Assembly: GCA_020722165.1 (NCBI GenBank) | Contig: DYLI01000069.1 | Location: 1 to 8,736 of the forward strand | Direction of reading: 5' to 3' | Origin: Halothiobacillus neapolitanus | Lineage (GTDB): Bacteria; Pseudomonadota; Gammaproteobacteria; Halothiobacillales; Halothiobacillaceae | DNA: 8,736 nt | In this document: in pieces, positions 1-5,979 of the stretch | Layout: each line of letters opens with the position of its first letter | How positions within the stretch are numbered: position 1 is the stretch's first letter | Translations under genes and position numbers: made by a program | Notes under the pieces: model-generated | Seen by the model: only the letters and a program-made list of their open reading frames with translations | The model's database searches: none | Told to the model about the DNA's origin: nothing

Positions 1-329
1 GATACGATTTCCACCAATAAACACGGTTTGCGACGGTAATAGGCTGATTCGCGATCCTCTGGGTCGCAACTTAGAAGCAGGTCTGGGTAGTAAAAAAAGC
101 TGTCTTTTTTATCTTCAATGCGCACTTTCATATCGGCCATGAACAGTTGGCAGCGTTTATGGCGTGAATACGGATACATCTGCGCAAACAAGGCGCCTGC
201 CAATAATCCATGCCGGTCGCTCGCCCCCGCCATGGCATAGGCTTCGCCCGCGCCGTATTCATGGCGAATCTCGCCATCCTGCTCACCTGCAAGATAATCC
301 TCAACAGAAAGATACGGTTTTAATGCCAA
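1..329 (-). CDS. Uma2 family (DUF820) endonuclease, N-terminal part, cut by window edge
   Basis: The first 109 residues of a Uma2/DUF820 protein are visible; the rest lies beyond the left edge. Family hallmarks are seen in order: SVEDYLAGE (residues 8-16), RHEY (22-25), AMAGAS (32-37), MADMKVRI (64-71), YYPDLLLSCDP (80-90) and LLVEIV (104-109). The family has a PD-(D/E)xK nuclease fold; D83 in the PD motif and E107 are the likely metal-binding residues. No ATG fits. The chosen start is TTG at 329-327, which has AAGGA seven bases upstream and gives the family's usual N-terminus (M-A-L-K-P-Y). The cellular role of Uma2 proteins is poorly known; many genomes carry several copies, often as single genes. 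It follows the 301-residue gene by 80 bases on the same strand. The family call is firm and the start fairly so. Confidence 0.87.
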   Translation of the reverse strand, partial: MALKPYLSVEDYLAGEQDGEIRHEYGAGEAYAMAGASDRHGLLAGALFAQMYPYSRHKRCQLFMADMKVRIEDKKDSFFYYPDLLLSCDPEDRESAYYRRKPCLLVEIV

Positions 330-409
330 TGCTGGATCCTTGTCGCCTTTCCTTGAAAAAATGTGGAAGTCAGTTTATTTCGCCTCAAGCAAACGATCCA
401 GCCACAGTT

Positions 410-1315
410 TTAAACGACAGGCGGTTTGAAATCCCGTAACAAAAACCCCGGAAAATGCGCAGAGCAGGCCATGACGTGGGTGATGGCTTCGTGGTCGTAA
501 TGATCGCCAGACTGATAATGCTCAAAGAAGCTGTGCAGCCGCTGCACCCGTTGCGGCATGGCATGCACGGCTTGCAGGCCGATCGACACGCCGTAATTCG
601 TGAACGCAAACTTGACCTGCGGATACCCCGGTTCACGACAGAAATAGCCTTGGTCAACCCACATGTGGTCGAGCATTTCCAAGCAACGTTCTCGCTGGCT
701 GACCGCCCATGCTTCTTGCGGAAAAAAGTGGGACATCCAGAGCATCATGCCCAAGCCCAAATCCTGACTAATCACCAAGCTGGGTTCCATGCGCTCGATC
801 AGCCGACGCATATCTTCAATTTCACGCGCCAAACCCTGCTCATCCAGCAGCCGATAGGCCAGATAGCCATCAAACGGATCAAGCGCACCGAAACCATATC
901 CCGGATAGGGTTGCTTGAGGTCTTCGCTCATCTTCCAGAAAACACCCCGATTGGGCACGACAAAGGCAGCATGAATCTGCTGCACAAGATCAATACCTTG
1001 CTGGCGATACTTTGGGATATATCGGCCGAGTATAGCCAGGGCAAATAGCCACATGGCGAGATAATGAAAATATTGCCTGTCTCGATCTGCGGCTTCACCA
1101 ATGCGAATCCCGCGCGCTCGACCCAAGACCCGATTAACCTCACTCACCAGCCATTCCGCTTCATTCAGATAGCGCTGTTCGCCGGTTTCGGCATGTAGCG
1201 ATACCAAAAGCACGACGCCAAACGCGTCCGTCCAGAGGTAACGCAAACCATTTGGCCATATCTGTTGCTCACGCATCCAGGCTAATTTATCGAGCACATA
1301 ACTTATGTTCACCAT
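410..1315 (-). CDS. Unnamed 301-residue helical protein, possibly an alpha/alpha-toroid
   Basis: I do not recognise a named family. The protein is soluble-looking, with no signal peptide, and rich in amphipathic helices carrying aromatic residues. Examples are WTDAFGVVLLVSLHAETG (28-45), YFHYLAMWLFALAILGRY (82-99), DPFDGYLAYRLLDEQG (146-161) and TNYGVSIGLQAVHAM (239-253). This spacing of helical hairpins recalls (alpha/alpha)6 barrels of the six-hairpin glycosidase type. That is a fold impression, not a function call. The start is well supported: AAGGAGG sits 5 bases before ATG. It begins 18 bases after the stop of the methyltransferase-esterase fusion, so the two are very likely co-transcribed and may act on a common substrate. 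The C-terminus is uncertain: an adjacent frame offers a more natural helical ending after the run of five T (see findings). Confidence 0.75.
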   Translation of the reverse strand: MVNISYVLDKLAWMREQQIWPNGLRYLWTDAFGVVLLVSLHAETGEQRYLNEAEWLVSEVNRVLGRARGIRIGEAADRDRQYFHYLAMWLFALAILGRYIPKYRQQGIDLVQQIHAAFVVPNRGVFWKMSEDLKQPYPGYGFGALDPFDGYLAYRLLDEQGLAREIEDMRRLIERMEPSLVISQDLGLGMMLWMSHFFPQEAWAVSQRERCLEMLDHMWVDQGYFCREPGYPQVKFAFTNYGVSIGLQAVHAMPQRVQRLHSFFEHYQSGDHYDHEAITHVMACSAHFPGFLLRDFKPPVV

Positions 1316-1333
1316 CTTTCCCTCCTTATGAAT

Positions 1334-3337
1334 TTAGAGGCCAAACGGATAAGTATCGGGTAATCCCTCAAGCGCCTGGGTTTTTAACGGTGTCACGGCG
1401 GTTGTTTGGTCAAACCAGACGTATTCATCAAACTGTTTTGGCAGTATCGACTGAAAATAATGACTTTGTCGTTCGCTCTCGGGGCGGTAAATCACGCCGA
1501 TGGCTCGTTCCAATCGCGGTTTTTGCAATTTTGCAATCAAGGACGGTCTGGGTGAATCGCGCAGGGGCAGCAAAAACCGGGCGACACCTGATTCATGACA
1601 AAGTAGCTCATAGCTATCCTTAAGCGACGGGCGCACCGACTTCACTTCCATGGGCGCATCCCAGTTGGATGCCGCCGCGACCGTACCCGTGTGGGTGCCA
1701 AAACCAACGATATAAGCCGCGTCGCCGAATTTCTCACGGCAGAGTTGACCGATATTGAATTCTCCGCGCATGGACATTTCGGTGGCTTTGGCATTCCCCA
1801 CGTGCGAGTTATGCGCCCAAACAATGGCTTTACTGTTGGCGCCGTGATGCTGCAACAGGCTTTCCAATGTCTCGAACATATGGCTATCGCGCAGATTCCA
1901 CGAGCTGCGTGAACCGTAATACATGATTCGATAATAATGTTCGGCGTTGGCGACCAGCTTGGCATTCTGCACAACATCCAGAAAGCGCTCACCATCGTGC
2001 GCCGCATAAGCCTGCCGTTTGCTTAGCAAGTCCTTAAGCATGGCAACCACCTCCTGCTCGCAGGTGCGGTAGCGCTCGGTCAGCGCCGCATGACCATAGG
2101 CCGCCGGGTCTGATTGCCAGGGGGTCAGGCAACCATAACGTATGCGAGCCGTCTCGGCGGTCGCCGGATCAACTTTTTCAAGATAAGCCAAAATCGAGCG
2201 AATCGAGGTGTAAAGGCTGTACATATCCAAGCCATAAAAAGCGACGCGCTGGCTTGGATCAAGATGCGTATTGTGTGTGCGCAACCATTCGGTAAAGGTG
2301 CGAACCTCTTCATTTCGCCACATCCAGGTGGGAAAGCGGGCAAAGGCCGTCCATTCCGACGGAGGATATTCTGCATGTCTGACATAGTGGTCGATGCGGG
2401 CTGCATCCGGCCAGTCGCCTTCAATGGAAACAAATGAAAAGCCTTTTTGCTCAATCAAGGCCTGGGTAATGCGGGCACGTAATTGATAGAACTCCGAGGT
2501 GCCATGCGATGCCTCGCCCAGCAACACAACCCGCGCATCACCAATGCGCTCCAACAGCGGGGCAAGATCAATGGAATCAATGGATGAGAAGGGCTCACAA
2601 GCTTCGCCAATCGCAGCGGCCAAACGCTCCTCATCAGGTTGCAGGATTGGAGTCGGCTTGCGAACCCCAGCTTCAGGCTTTCCCGGTTGCCAGCCCTCCT
2701 CACCGAGTAGCGGCACAAAGCGCACATCAGCCAGTTCTTCGGTTTGGTATTGATGCTCGGAAATACGCACGATGCGAATCAGCTCTTGCGAGTATTGATC
2801 GAAGCCGACGGGAATCACCAAACAGCCGCCAATTTTAAGTTGACTCTTGAGTGACTCCGGCACCTTGGGGCCGCCCGCCGCAACGACGATGGCATCGTAA
2901 GGCGCATGTTCTGGCCAGCCGAGCGTCCCGTCGCCCACCAGTATCTCTACATTGTTAATTCCCTCAGCGGCCAAGGTTTTCTTGGCTTGCTGAGCAAGTT
3001 CATCCACTCGTTCAACGCTGAACACCTGTGCGTCAATATGCGACAAAACCGCAGCGGCATAACCTGATCCGGTGCCAATTTCGAGGACAGTCTCCCCACC
3101 CTTTAGATTCAGTGCCTCGACCATCATGGCGACAATATACGGTTGCGAAATGGTTTGCCCTGCCGCAATCGGCAACGGCGCATCCTCGTAGGCAAACTCG
3201 CGTAACTCTGCAGGTAGGAAAGCCTCCCGATGCACGAGATCCAAAGCTTTAAGCACCAAGGGAGACGACACGCCACGCGCTTTGATTTGATGTTCAATCA
3301 TCCAGCGGCGTTGTTGGGCAAAATCAATCGCACTCAT
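1334..3337 (-). CDS. Protein-L-isoaspartate O-methyltransferase fused to erythromycin-esterase-like domain
   Basis: A 667-residue two-domain protein. Residues 1 to about 215 are a PCMT-type methyltransferase: AGQTISQP (59-66) is the substrate-loop hallmark, VLEIGTGSGYAA (84-95) is SAM motif I, and GDGTLGWPEHAPYDAI (135-150) and GGCLVIPVG (170-178) follow in family order. PCMT repairs isoaspartyl damage in aged proteins using SAM. After a linker rich in P, E and K (about 216-235) comes an erythromycin-esterase (EreA/EreB-like) domain to the C-terminus. It shows VVLLGEASHGTSEFY (270-284), VSIEGDWPDA (303-312), SSWNLRDSHM (478-487) and IVWAHNSHVGNA (505-516). E275, H278, E306 and H509 match the family's catalytic Glu/His set. 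The start at 3337 (MSAIDFAQQR) has GAGG 8 bases upstream; an upstream ATG at 3403 lacks comparable support. Esterase function on macrolides should not be assumed, since many chromosomal members have unknown substrates. Confidence 0.93.
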   Translation of the reverse strand: MSAIDFAQQRRWMIEHQIKARGVSSPLVLKALDLVHREAFLPAELREFAYEDAPLPIAAGQTISQPYIVAMMVEALNLKGGETVLEIGTGSGYAAAVLSHIDAQVFSVERVDELAQQAKKTLAAEGINNVEILVGDGTLGWPEHAPYDAIVVAAGGPKVPESLKSQLKIGGCLVIPVGFDQYSQELIRIVRISEHQYQTEELADVRFVPLLGEEGWQPGKPEAGVRKPTPILQPDEERLAAAIGEACEPFSSIDSIDLAPLLERIGDARVVLLGEASHGTSEFYQLRARITQALIEQKGFSFVSIEGDWPDAARIDHYVRHAEYPPSEWTAFARFPTWMWRNEEVRTFTEWLRTHNTHLDPSQRVAFYGLDMYSLYTSIRSILAYLEKVDPATAETARIRYGCLTPWQSDPAAYGHAALTERYRTCEQEVVAMLKDLLSKRQAYAAHDGERFLDVVQNAKLVANAEHYYRIMYYGSRSSWNLRDSHMFETLESLLQHHGANSKAIVWAHNSHVGNAKATEMSMRGEFNIGQLCREKFGDAAYIVGFGTHTGTVAAASNWDAPMEVKSVRPSLKDSYELLCHESGVARFLLPLRDSPRPSLIAKLQKPRLERAIGVIYRPESERQSHYFQSILPKQFDEYVWFDQTTAVTPLKTQALEGLPDTYPFGL

Positions 3338-3354
3338 TTCACGCACCTCACACA

Positions 3355-3370
3355 TTGATAAATCTATCAA
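3355..3370. promoter_or_regulatory. Perfect inverted repeat just upstream of the methyltransferase-esterase gene
   Basis: TTGATA-AATC-TATCAA is a perfect 6-4-6 inverted repeat whose near edge lies 17 bases before the ATG at 3337. It sits in the leader, where an operator or short mRNA hairpin could act. It is AT-rich and so weak as a hairpin, which favours a protein-binding site if it is functional. No regulator is identified: it resembles an FNR box, but the half-sites are two bases too far apart. A chance origin is possible. Confidence 0.25.
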
Positions 3371-3436
3371 AAGAGCTGAAATACACACTAAACTCGTGGT
3401 CATTCACCAAACCAGAGTGTTAGCCACTTATGTCAG

Positions 3437-3562
3437 TTATGCAAGGGCATAAATCAATGCGGGATACGCTAAAAAATATTTAGTAGCCCATACTTCACCG
3501 CGCAAAACGCGGGCAAGGGCAAGCTCGCGCCAATCCTCCCGAAAAAAAACAGAGCCGGTCAT
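3437..3562 (-). CDS. Possible 41-residue small ORF downstream of fetB
   Basis: An ATG at 3562 opens a 41-codon frame (MTGSVFFREDW at the start, ending LAYPALIYALA) in the 262-base gap between fetB and the methyltransferase-esterase gene. The reading is balanced: an acidic-basic amphipathic first half (residues 8-23) and a hydrophobic tail (29-41). The same frame stays open back into the end of fetB with no earlier ATG, GTG or TTG start, so it could also be the tail of a decayed gene. The ribosome site is poor: GGAAG lies about 12 bases before ATG. I do not recognise the protein. The first part overlaps a hairpin and a T8 run that could be a fetB terminator, so this stretch may be non-coding. 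Confidence 0.22.
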   Translation of the reverse strand: MTGSVFFREDWRELALARVLRGEVWATKYFLAYPALIYALA

Positions 3563-3577
3563 TGCGTCATCAATAAC
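3542..3577 (-). terminator. Weak candidate terminator after fetB
   Basis: Read in the direction of fetB transcription, GTTATTG-atgacg-CAATGAC forms a 7-bp stem with one G-T wobble, starting 22 bases past the fetB stop. A run of eight T follows, but separated from the stem by 8 bases. That separation and the AT-rich stem make it a poor intrinsic terminator. It is nevertheless the only candidate between fetB and the next gene. The rest of the gap (3338-3541) shows only a small CCGCG-caaaa-CGCGG hairpin near 3497-3511 and the 3355-3370 palindrome. Confidence 0.22.
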
Positions 3578-3599
3578 TTCCGTGAATTTTTGGCTGACC

Positions 3600-4400
3600 T
3601 TATTTGCCCTCCATTAACCGATCAAGCCGCAGCCTTTGCCGTTCATCAAATAACCGCCGTGTGCCGAGTTCAATCGCCAGCATGGTGCCGAATCCGGTGG
3701 CGCTGGTAATCAAAAACATAATCAAAATCTGGTACTTCACCGCTTCAATCGGCGCGGTTCCGGCCAAAATCTGCCCGGTCATCATGCCCGGCAAACTCAC
3801 CAAGCCCGCCACGGTGAGCATATTGATGGTCGGCACCATGGCGGTGTGCAGGCTGTCCTGACGCAGCTTGCGCGAGGCTTGACGCATGTCGTAACCAAGC
3901 AACAACTGCGCTTCGATTTCGCGCCGACTGGACGCCGCGCCCATGGTCAGACGGTTAAAGCCCAGACCAATGCCAGTCATGGTATTGCCCAAAATCATGC
4001 CCAGCAGCGGAATGGCGTATTGCGGCGTGTACCACGGCTGCACGCCGATCAGCGCCACCAAGGTCAACACGGTCAGGGTAAACGCGGGCAGTGCCATGGC
4101 CAGCAAACCAATGCCATAGCCCCAGCCGCCACGCAGTCGGCGCTTTTGCCGCGCCACGACTTCCCAACCGGCGATGGCGAGCATGACCAGCCCCATCAAA
4201 GCGACCAGCCACGGGTTGTTGAGGCGAAATAGCGTTTCCAACACCACGCCAATCAGCAGCAGTTGCAGTGTCATGCGCAACGACGAGACAAACAAAGAGC
4301 GCGTCAACCCCAGTCCGCTCAGGGCGATTAGGCCGCCCAACAGCACGACCAGCAGCGCCGCCAAACCAAGGTCAAACGCCGTCAAATGAATAAAATTCAC
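3600..4400 (-). CDS. fetB: Iron-export ABC transporter permease FetB (UPF0014)
   Basis: A 266-residue inner-membrane permease of the FetB/YbbM family, full length. Hydrophobic segments lie at about residues 9-32, 38-58, 63-82, 96-117, 127-147, 190-213 and 225-246. Family signatures seen include LIGVVLETLF (49-58), LLGMILGNTMTGIGLGFNRL (132-151), and the cytoplasmic LLLGYDMRQASRK-type coupling region (about 166-178) followed by PTINMLTVAGLVSLPGMMTGQILAG (190-214 region). It pairs with FetA. In E. coli FetAB exports iron and raises resistance to hydrogen peroxide. The start is GTG at 4400, overlapping the TGA of fetA as GTGA, with GGAGG about 6 bases upstream, so translation is probably coupled. 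It ends in a charged tail (RLRLDRLMEGK). The metal specificity here is inferred from the family. Confidence 0.93.
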   Translation of the reverse strand: MNFIHLTAFDLGLAALLVVLLGGLIALSGLGLTRSLFVSSLRMTLQLLLIGVVLETLFRLNNPWLVALMGLVMLAIAGWEVVARQKRRLRGGWGYGIGLLAMALPAFTLTVLTLVALIGVQPWYTPQYAIPLLGMILGNTMTGIGLGFNRLTMGAASSRREIEAQLLLGYDMRQASRKLRQDSLHTAMVPTINMLTVAGLVSLPGMMTGQILAGTAPIEAVKYQILIMFLITSATGFGTMLAIELGTRRLFDERQRLRLDRLMEGK

Positions 4401-5014
4401 ACCAAAACCTCCGACTCTCGCAAGGGCATATCCATACTGCGGTCGGCAATGCGCGCACGTTGCAATGGGTCATGACTCACCCATACTGCCGCCGCCTGCG
4501 TCTCGCGTACATACGCGCACACCACCTGCTCCATTTTCAGGGTACTTTCCGGGTCAAGGTTGGCGCTGGGCTCGTCCAGTAAAATCACTTGCGGACGCTG
4601 TACCAACAGACGCAACAAACCCAAACGCTGGCGCTCGCCGCTGGAAATGCCATCCACCTCGCGCGTCAAAATCGCTTCATCCAAGCCAAGGCTTGCAAGC
4701 TCATCCGCGCTGGGCGGTGTTGCAAAATGCTCCCCAACCCGCGTCGCCCACCACCCCGATTCCGCGGGCAAGTAAGCCACCTTGCGCCGCCACGAAGGCG
4801 CCGCCATCTGTTGTTGCTCGACACCGTGCAAAAACACCGCACCCTGATGCAGTTCAAGATCAACGACAGCGCGCAAAAACTGCGATTTACCACTGCCGGA
4901 AACCCCGAAAAGGCACACCACTTCGCCCGCCGCAAGCTGAAGGCTGATCGGCGCAAAATAGGCTCCCGATAAAGCGTGTACATCAAGTACCACCGATGGC
5001 TGAATCAAACTCAA
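4397..5014 (-). CDS. fetA: Iron-export ABC transporter ATP-binding subunit FetA
   Basis: A 205-residue ABC ATPase, short as usual for FetA. It has Walker A GVSGSGKS (37-44), signature SSGERQR (124-130), Walker B VILLDE (143-148), D-loop SANLD (150-154) and H-loop His181 in WVSHD. It would drive FetB in exporting iron from the cytoplasm. Odd point: where the Q-loop glutamine is expected, the sequence reads YLPAESGWW (81-89), so Glu85 or Ala84 takes its place. The start is TTG at 5014 with AAGGAG 6 bases upstream; no in-frame ATG lies before Walker A. The last codon, GTG, doubles as the start of fetB. It is divergent from the peroxiredoxin gene across a 181-base region with an OxyR-like site, in keeping with the link between FetAB and peroxide stress. 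Confidence 0.92.
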   Translation of the reverse strand: MSLIQPSVVLDVHALSGAYFAPISLQLAAGEVVCLFGVSGSGKSQFLRAVVDLELHQGAVFLHGVEQQQMAAPSWRRKVAYLPAESGWWATRVGEHFATPPSADELASLGLDEAILTREVDGISSGERQRLGLLRLLVQRPQVILLDEPSANLDPESTLKMEQVVCAYVRETQAAAVWVSHDPLQRARIADRSMDMPLRESEVLV

Positions 5015-5039
5015 GCGAAGCTCCTTGTTTTAGCCTTTT

Positions 5040-5045
5040 CATATA
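5040..5045 (-). promoter_or_regulatory. Candidate -10 element for fetAB
   Basis: On the minus strand TATATG (4 of 6 to TATAAT) lies 25 bases upstream of the fetA start. The -35 position 17 bases further up falls inside the OxyR-like site and has no good match to TTGACA. A weak -35 of this sort would fit an activator-dependent promoter. This is inferred from position and sequence only. Confidence 0.25.
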
Positions 5046-5061
5046 GGGTTCAAATGAACTC

Positions 5062-5098
5062 ATAGAATGAATCTATCAACTTCATGACAAATTACAAT
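5062..5098. promoter_or_regulatory. OxyR-like binding site between fetAB and peroxiredoxin
   Basis: The 37-bp stretch reads ATAG (5062), 7 bases, CTAT (5073), 7 bases, ATGA (5084), 7 bases, CAAT (5095). The OxyR consensus is four tetranucleotides ATAG-N7-CTAT-N7-ATAG-N7-CTAT. Here the first two are perfect and the last two match 2 of 4 and 3 of 4, giving 13 of 16 with exact spacing. OxyR is the LysR-type peroxide sensor that activates peroxidase and iron-handling genes. The site ends next to the -35 region of the peroxiredoxin gene and overlaps the expected -35 of fetA, the positions where an activator would work. The flanking genes, both peroxide-linked, strengthen the call. No oxyR gene is in the window. 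Confidence 0.5.
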
Positions 5099-5127
5099 TT
5101 CATCTTGTCATACTATTTTTTTATAGT
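5099..5127 (+). promoter_or_regulatory. Candidate promoter for the peroxiredoxin gene
   Basis: TATAGT at 5122-5127 is a good -10 (5 of 6). The -35 window 17 bases upstream (5099-5104, TTTCAT or so) is poor and directly abuts the OxyR-like site, as in activator-dependent promoters. The -10 is itself the right arm of a small inverted repeat, ACTAT-TTTTTT-ATAGT (5112-5127). Transcription would begin near 5133-5135, leaving a leader of about 60 bases. Confidence 0.38.
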
Positions 5128-5134
5128 GCATCCC

Positions 5135-5155
5135 ACGCACCACGCCGTGGTGTGT
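5135..5155 (+). other. Stem-loop in the 5' leader of the peroxiredoxin mRNA
   Basis: CACCAC-GCC-GTGGTG forms a perfect 6-bp stem. It extends outward through a G-U wobble, a C-G pair and an A-U pair to about 9 bp with a 3-base loop. It would lie at or near the predicted 5' end of the mRNA, which could protect the transcript. Only three further T and then GTCC follow, so it is a weak attenuator at best. Confidence 0.35.
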
Positions 5156-5195
5156 TTTGTCCTTCTACTTGATTTAAGAACTGAGGAAGACCCCC

Positions 5196-5840
5196 ATGTC
5201 TGAAATGATTGTATCCCTGCCCCGTTTGAACGAGCGTGCGCCTGAGTTCGACGCACCCACCACCTACGGCCGCAAGACCCTGAAAGACTACGAAGGCCAA
5301 TGGCTGGTGCTGTTTTCACACCCCGCCGACTTCACCCCCGTATGCACCACCGAGTTCACCGCTTTTGCCAAGGCCCACCCGGACTTCAAAGCGATTAACT
5401 GCGAACTGCTCGGCCTATCCATCGACAGCCACTACTCGCACATTGCTTGGGATCGCAACATCGAAGAGAAATTCGGCGTGAAGATCACCTTCCCGATCAT
5501 TGCCGACCTCTCCATGAACGTTGCCAAATCCTTCGGCATGGTGCATCCGGGCGCATCCGACACGCAAGCCGTGCGCGCTACGTTTGTCATCGACCCACAA
5601 GGCATCTTGCGTGCCATGCTCTACTACCCGATGAGCAATGGCCGTTCGATTCCGGAAATCCTGCGCTTGGTCAAGGCACTGCAAACCTCTACCGAGCACG
5701 GCGTGGCCACTCCAGAAGGCTGGCAGCCAGGCGACAAGGTCATCGTGCCACCACCTGCCACTGCCGAAGAAGCCGAGCGTCGCTTCAACAGCGGCGAGTA
5801 CGAGTGCGTAGACTGGTACTTCTGCAAGAAATCCATCTAA
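5196..5840 (+). CDS. Prx6/1-Cys-type peroxiredoxin
   Basis: A 214-residue thiol peroxidase that reduces hydrogen peroxide and organic peroxides in the cytoplasm. The active-site motif PADFTPVCTTE (43-53) gives peroxidatic Cys50; Arg127 (AVRATFVIDP) is the expected catalytic Arg. The C-terminal domain, with GWQPGDKVIVPPPA (175-188), marks the Prx6 class rather than AhpC. Besides C50 and C69 there is a C-terminal pair, C204 and C210. The same C50 plus C-x5-C layout occurs in the archaeal peroxiredoxin of Aeropyrum pernix, where the last Cys resolves the active site, so this may work as a 2-Cys enzyme. The start ATG at 5196 has GAGGAAG about 6 bases upstream. It is transcribed alone, divergent from fetAB, and closed by a terminator. 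The OxyR-like site suggests peroxide induction. Confidence 0.95.
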   Translation: MSEMIVSLPRLNERAPEFDAPTTYGRKTLKDYEGQWLVLFSHPADFTPVCTTEFTAFAKAHPDFKAINCELLGLSIDSHYSHIAWDRNIEEKFGVKITFPIIADLSMNVAKSFGMVHPGASDTQAVRATFVIDPQGILRAMLYYPMSNGRSIPEILRLVKALQTSTEHGVATPEGWQPGDKVIVPPPATAEEAERRFNSGEYECVDWYFCKKSI

Positions 5841-5884
5841 TCCGTTTTTCAAAAACGTAAGCGGGTTCTCAAGCTGAATCGTCC

Positions 5885-5912
5885 AACCCCGGCAACTGTC
5901 GGGGTTTTTTCT
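5885..5912 (+). terminator. Intrinsic terminator of the peroxiredoxin gene
   Basis: AACCCCG pairs with CGGGGTT (5885-5891 with 5900-5906); the stem can extend inward by a G-T and a C-G pair. It is followed directly by a run of T to 5910. It lies 45 bases past the stop codon. A small palindrome, CGTTTTT-c-AAAAACG, at about 5843-5857 precedes it and is not itself a terminator. Confidence 0.88.
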
Positions 5913-5979
5913 ATCCGCGAATCCCGCAATTCACGTATTCTTGTAATACCACATCAATCATTCTTATGGAGCTTGCCTC

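Noticed and set aside
455..1048. Long plus-strand ORF (197 codons) opposite the 301-residue gene
   Set aside because: Its reading is a shadow of the minus-strand gene; no ribosome site and no protein-like motifs.
3355..3370. FNR-type box upstream of the fusion gene
   Set aside because: The half-sites TTGAT and ATCAA are present but separated by 6 bases; FNR needs 4. Kept only as an unassigned inverted repeat.
3338..3403. Longer N-terminus of the fusion protein from an ATG at 3403
   Set aside because: It adds 22 residues with no similarity to PCMT N-termini; the ATG at 3337 has a good ribosome site and the family's normal start.
4465..4972. Plus-strand ORFs opposite fetA
   Set aside because: They are Pro/Arg/Ala-rich shadows of the clear ABC ATPase on the minus strand.
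5041..5110. Fur box in the fetA-peroxiredoxin gap
   Set aside because: Iron export genes prompted the look, but no GATAAT-type hexamer array is present.
5105..5127. Peroxiredoxin promoter using TTGTCA as -35
   Set aside because: Only 11 bases separate TTGTCA (5105-5110) from TATAGT; the spacing is far too short.
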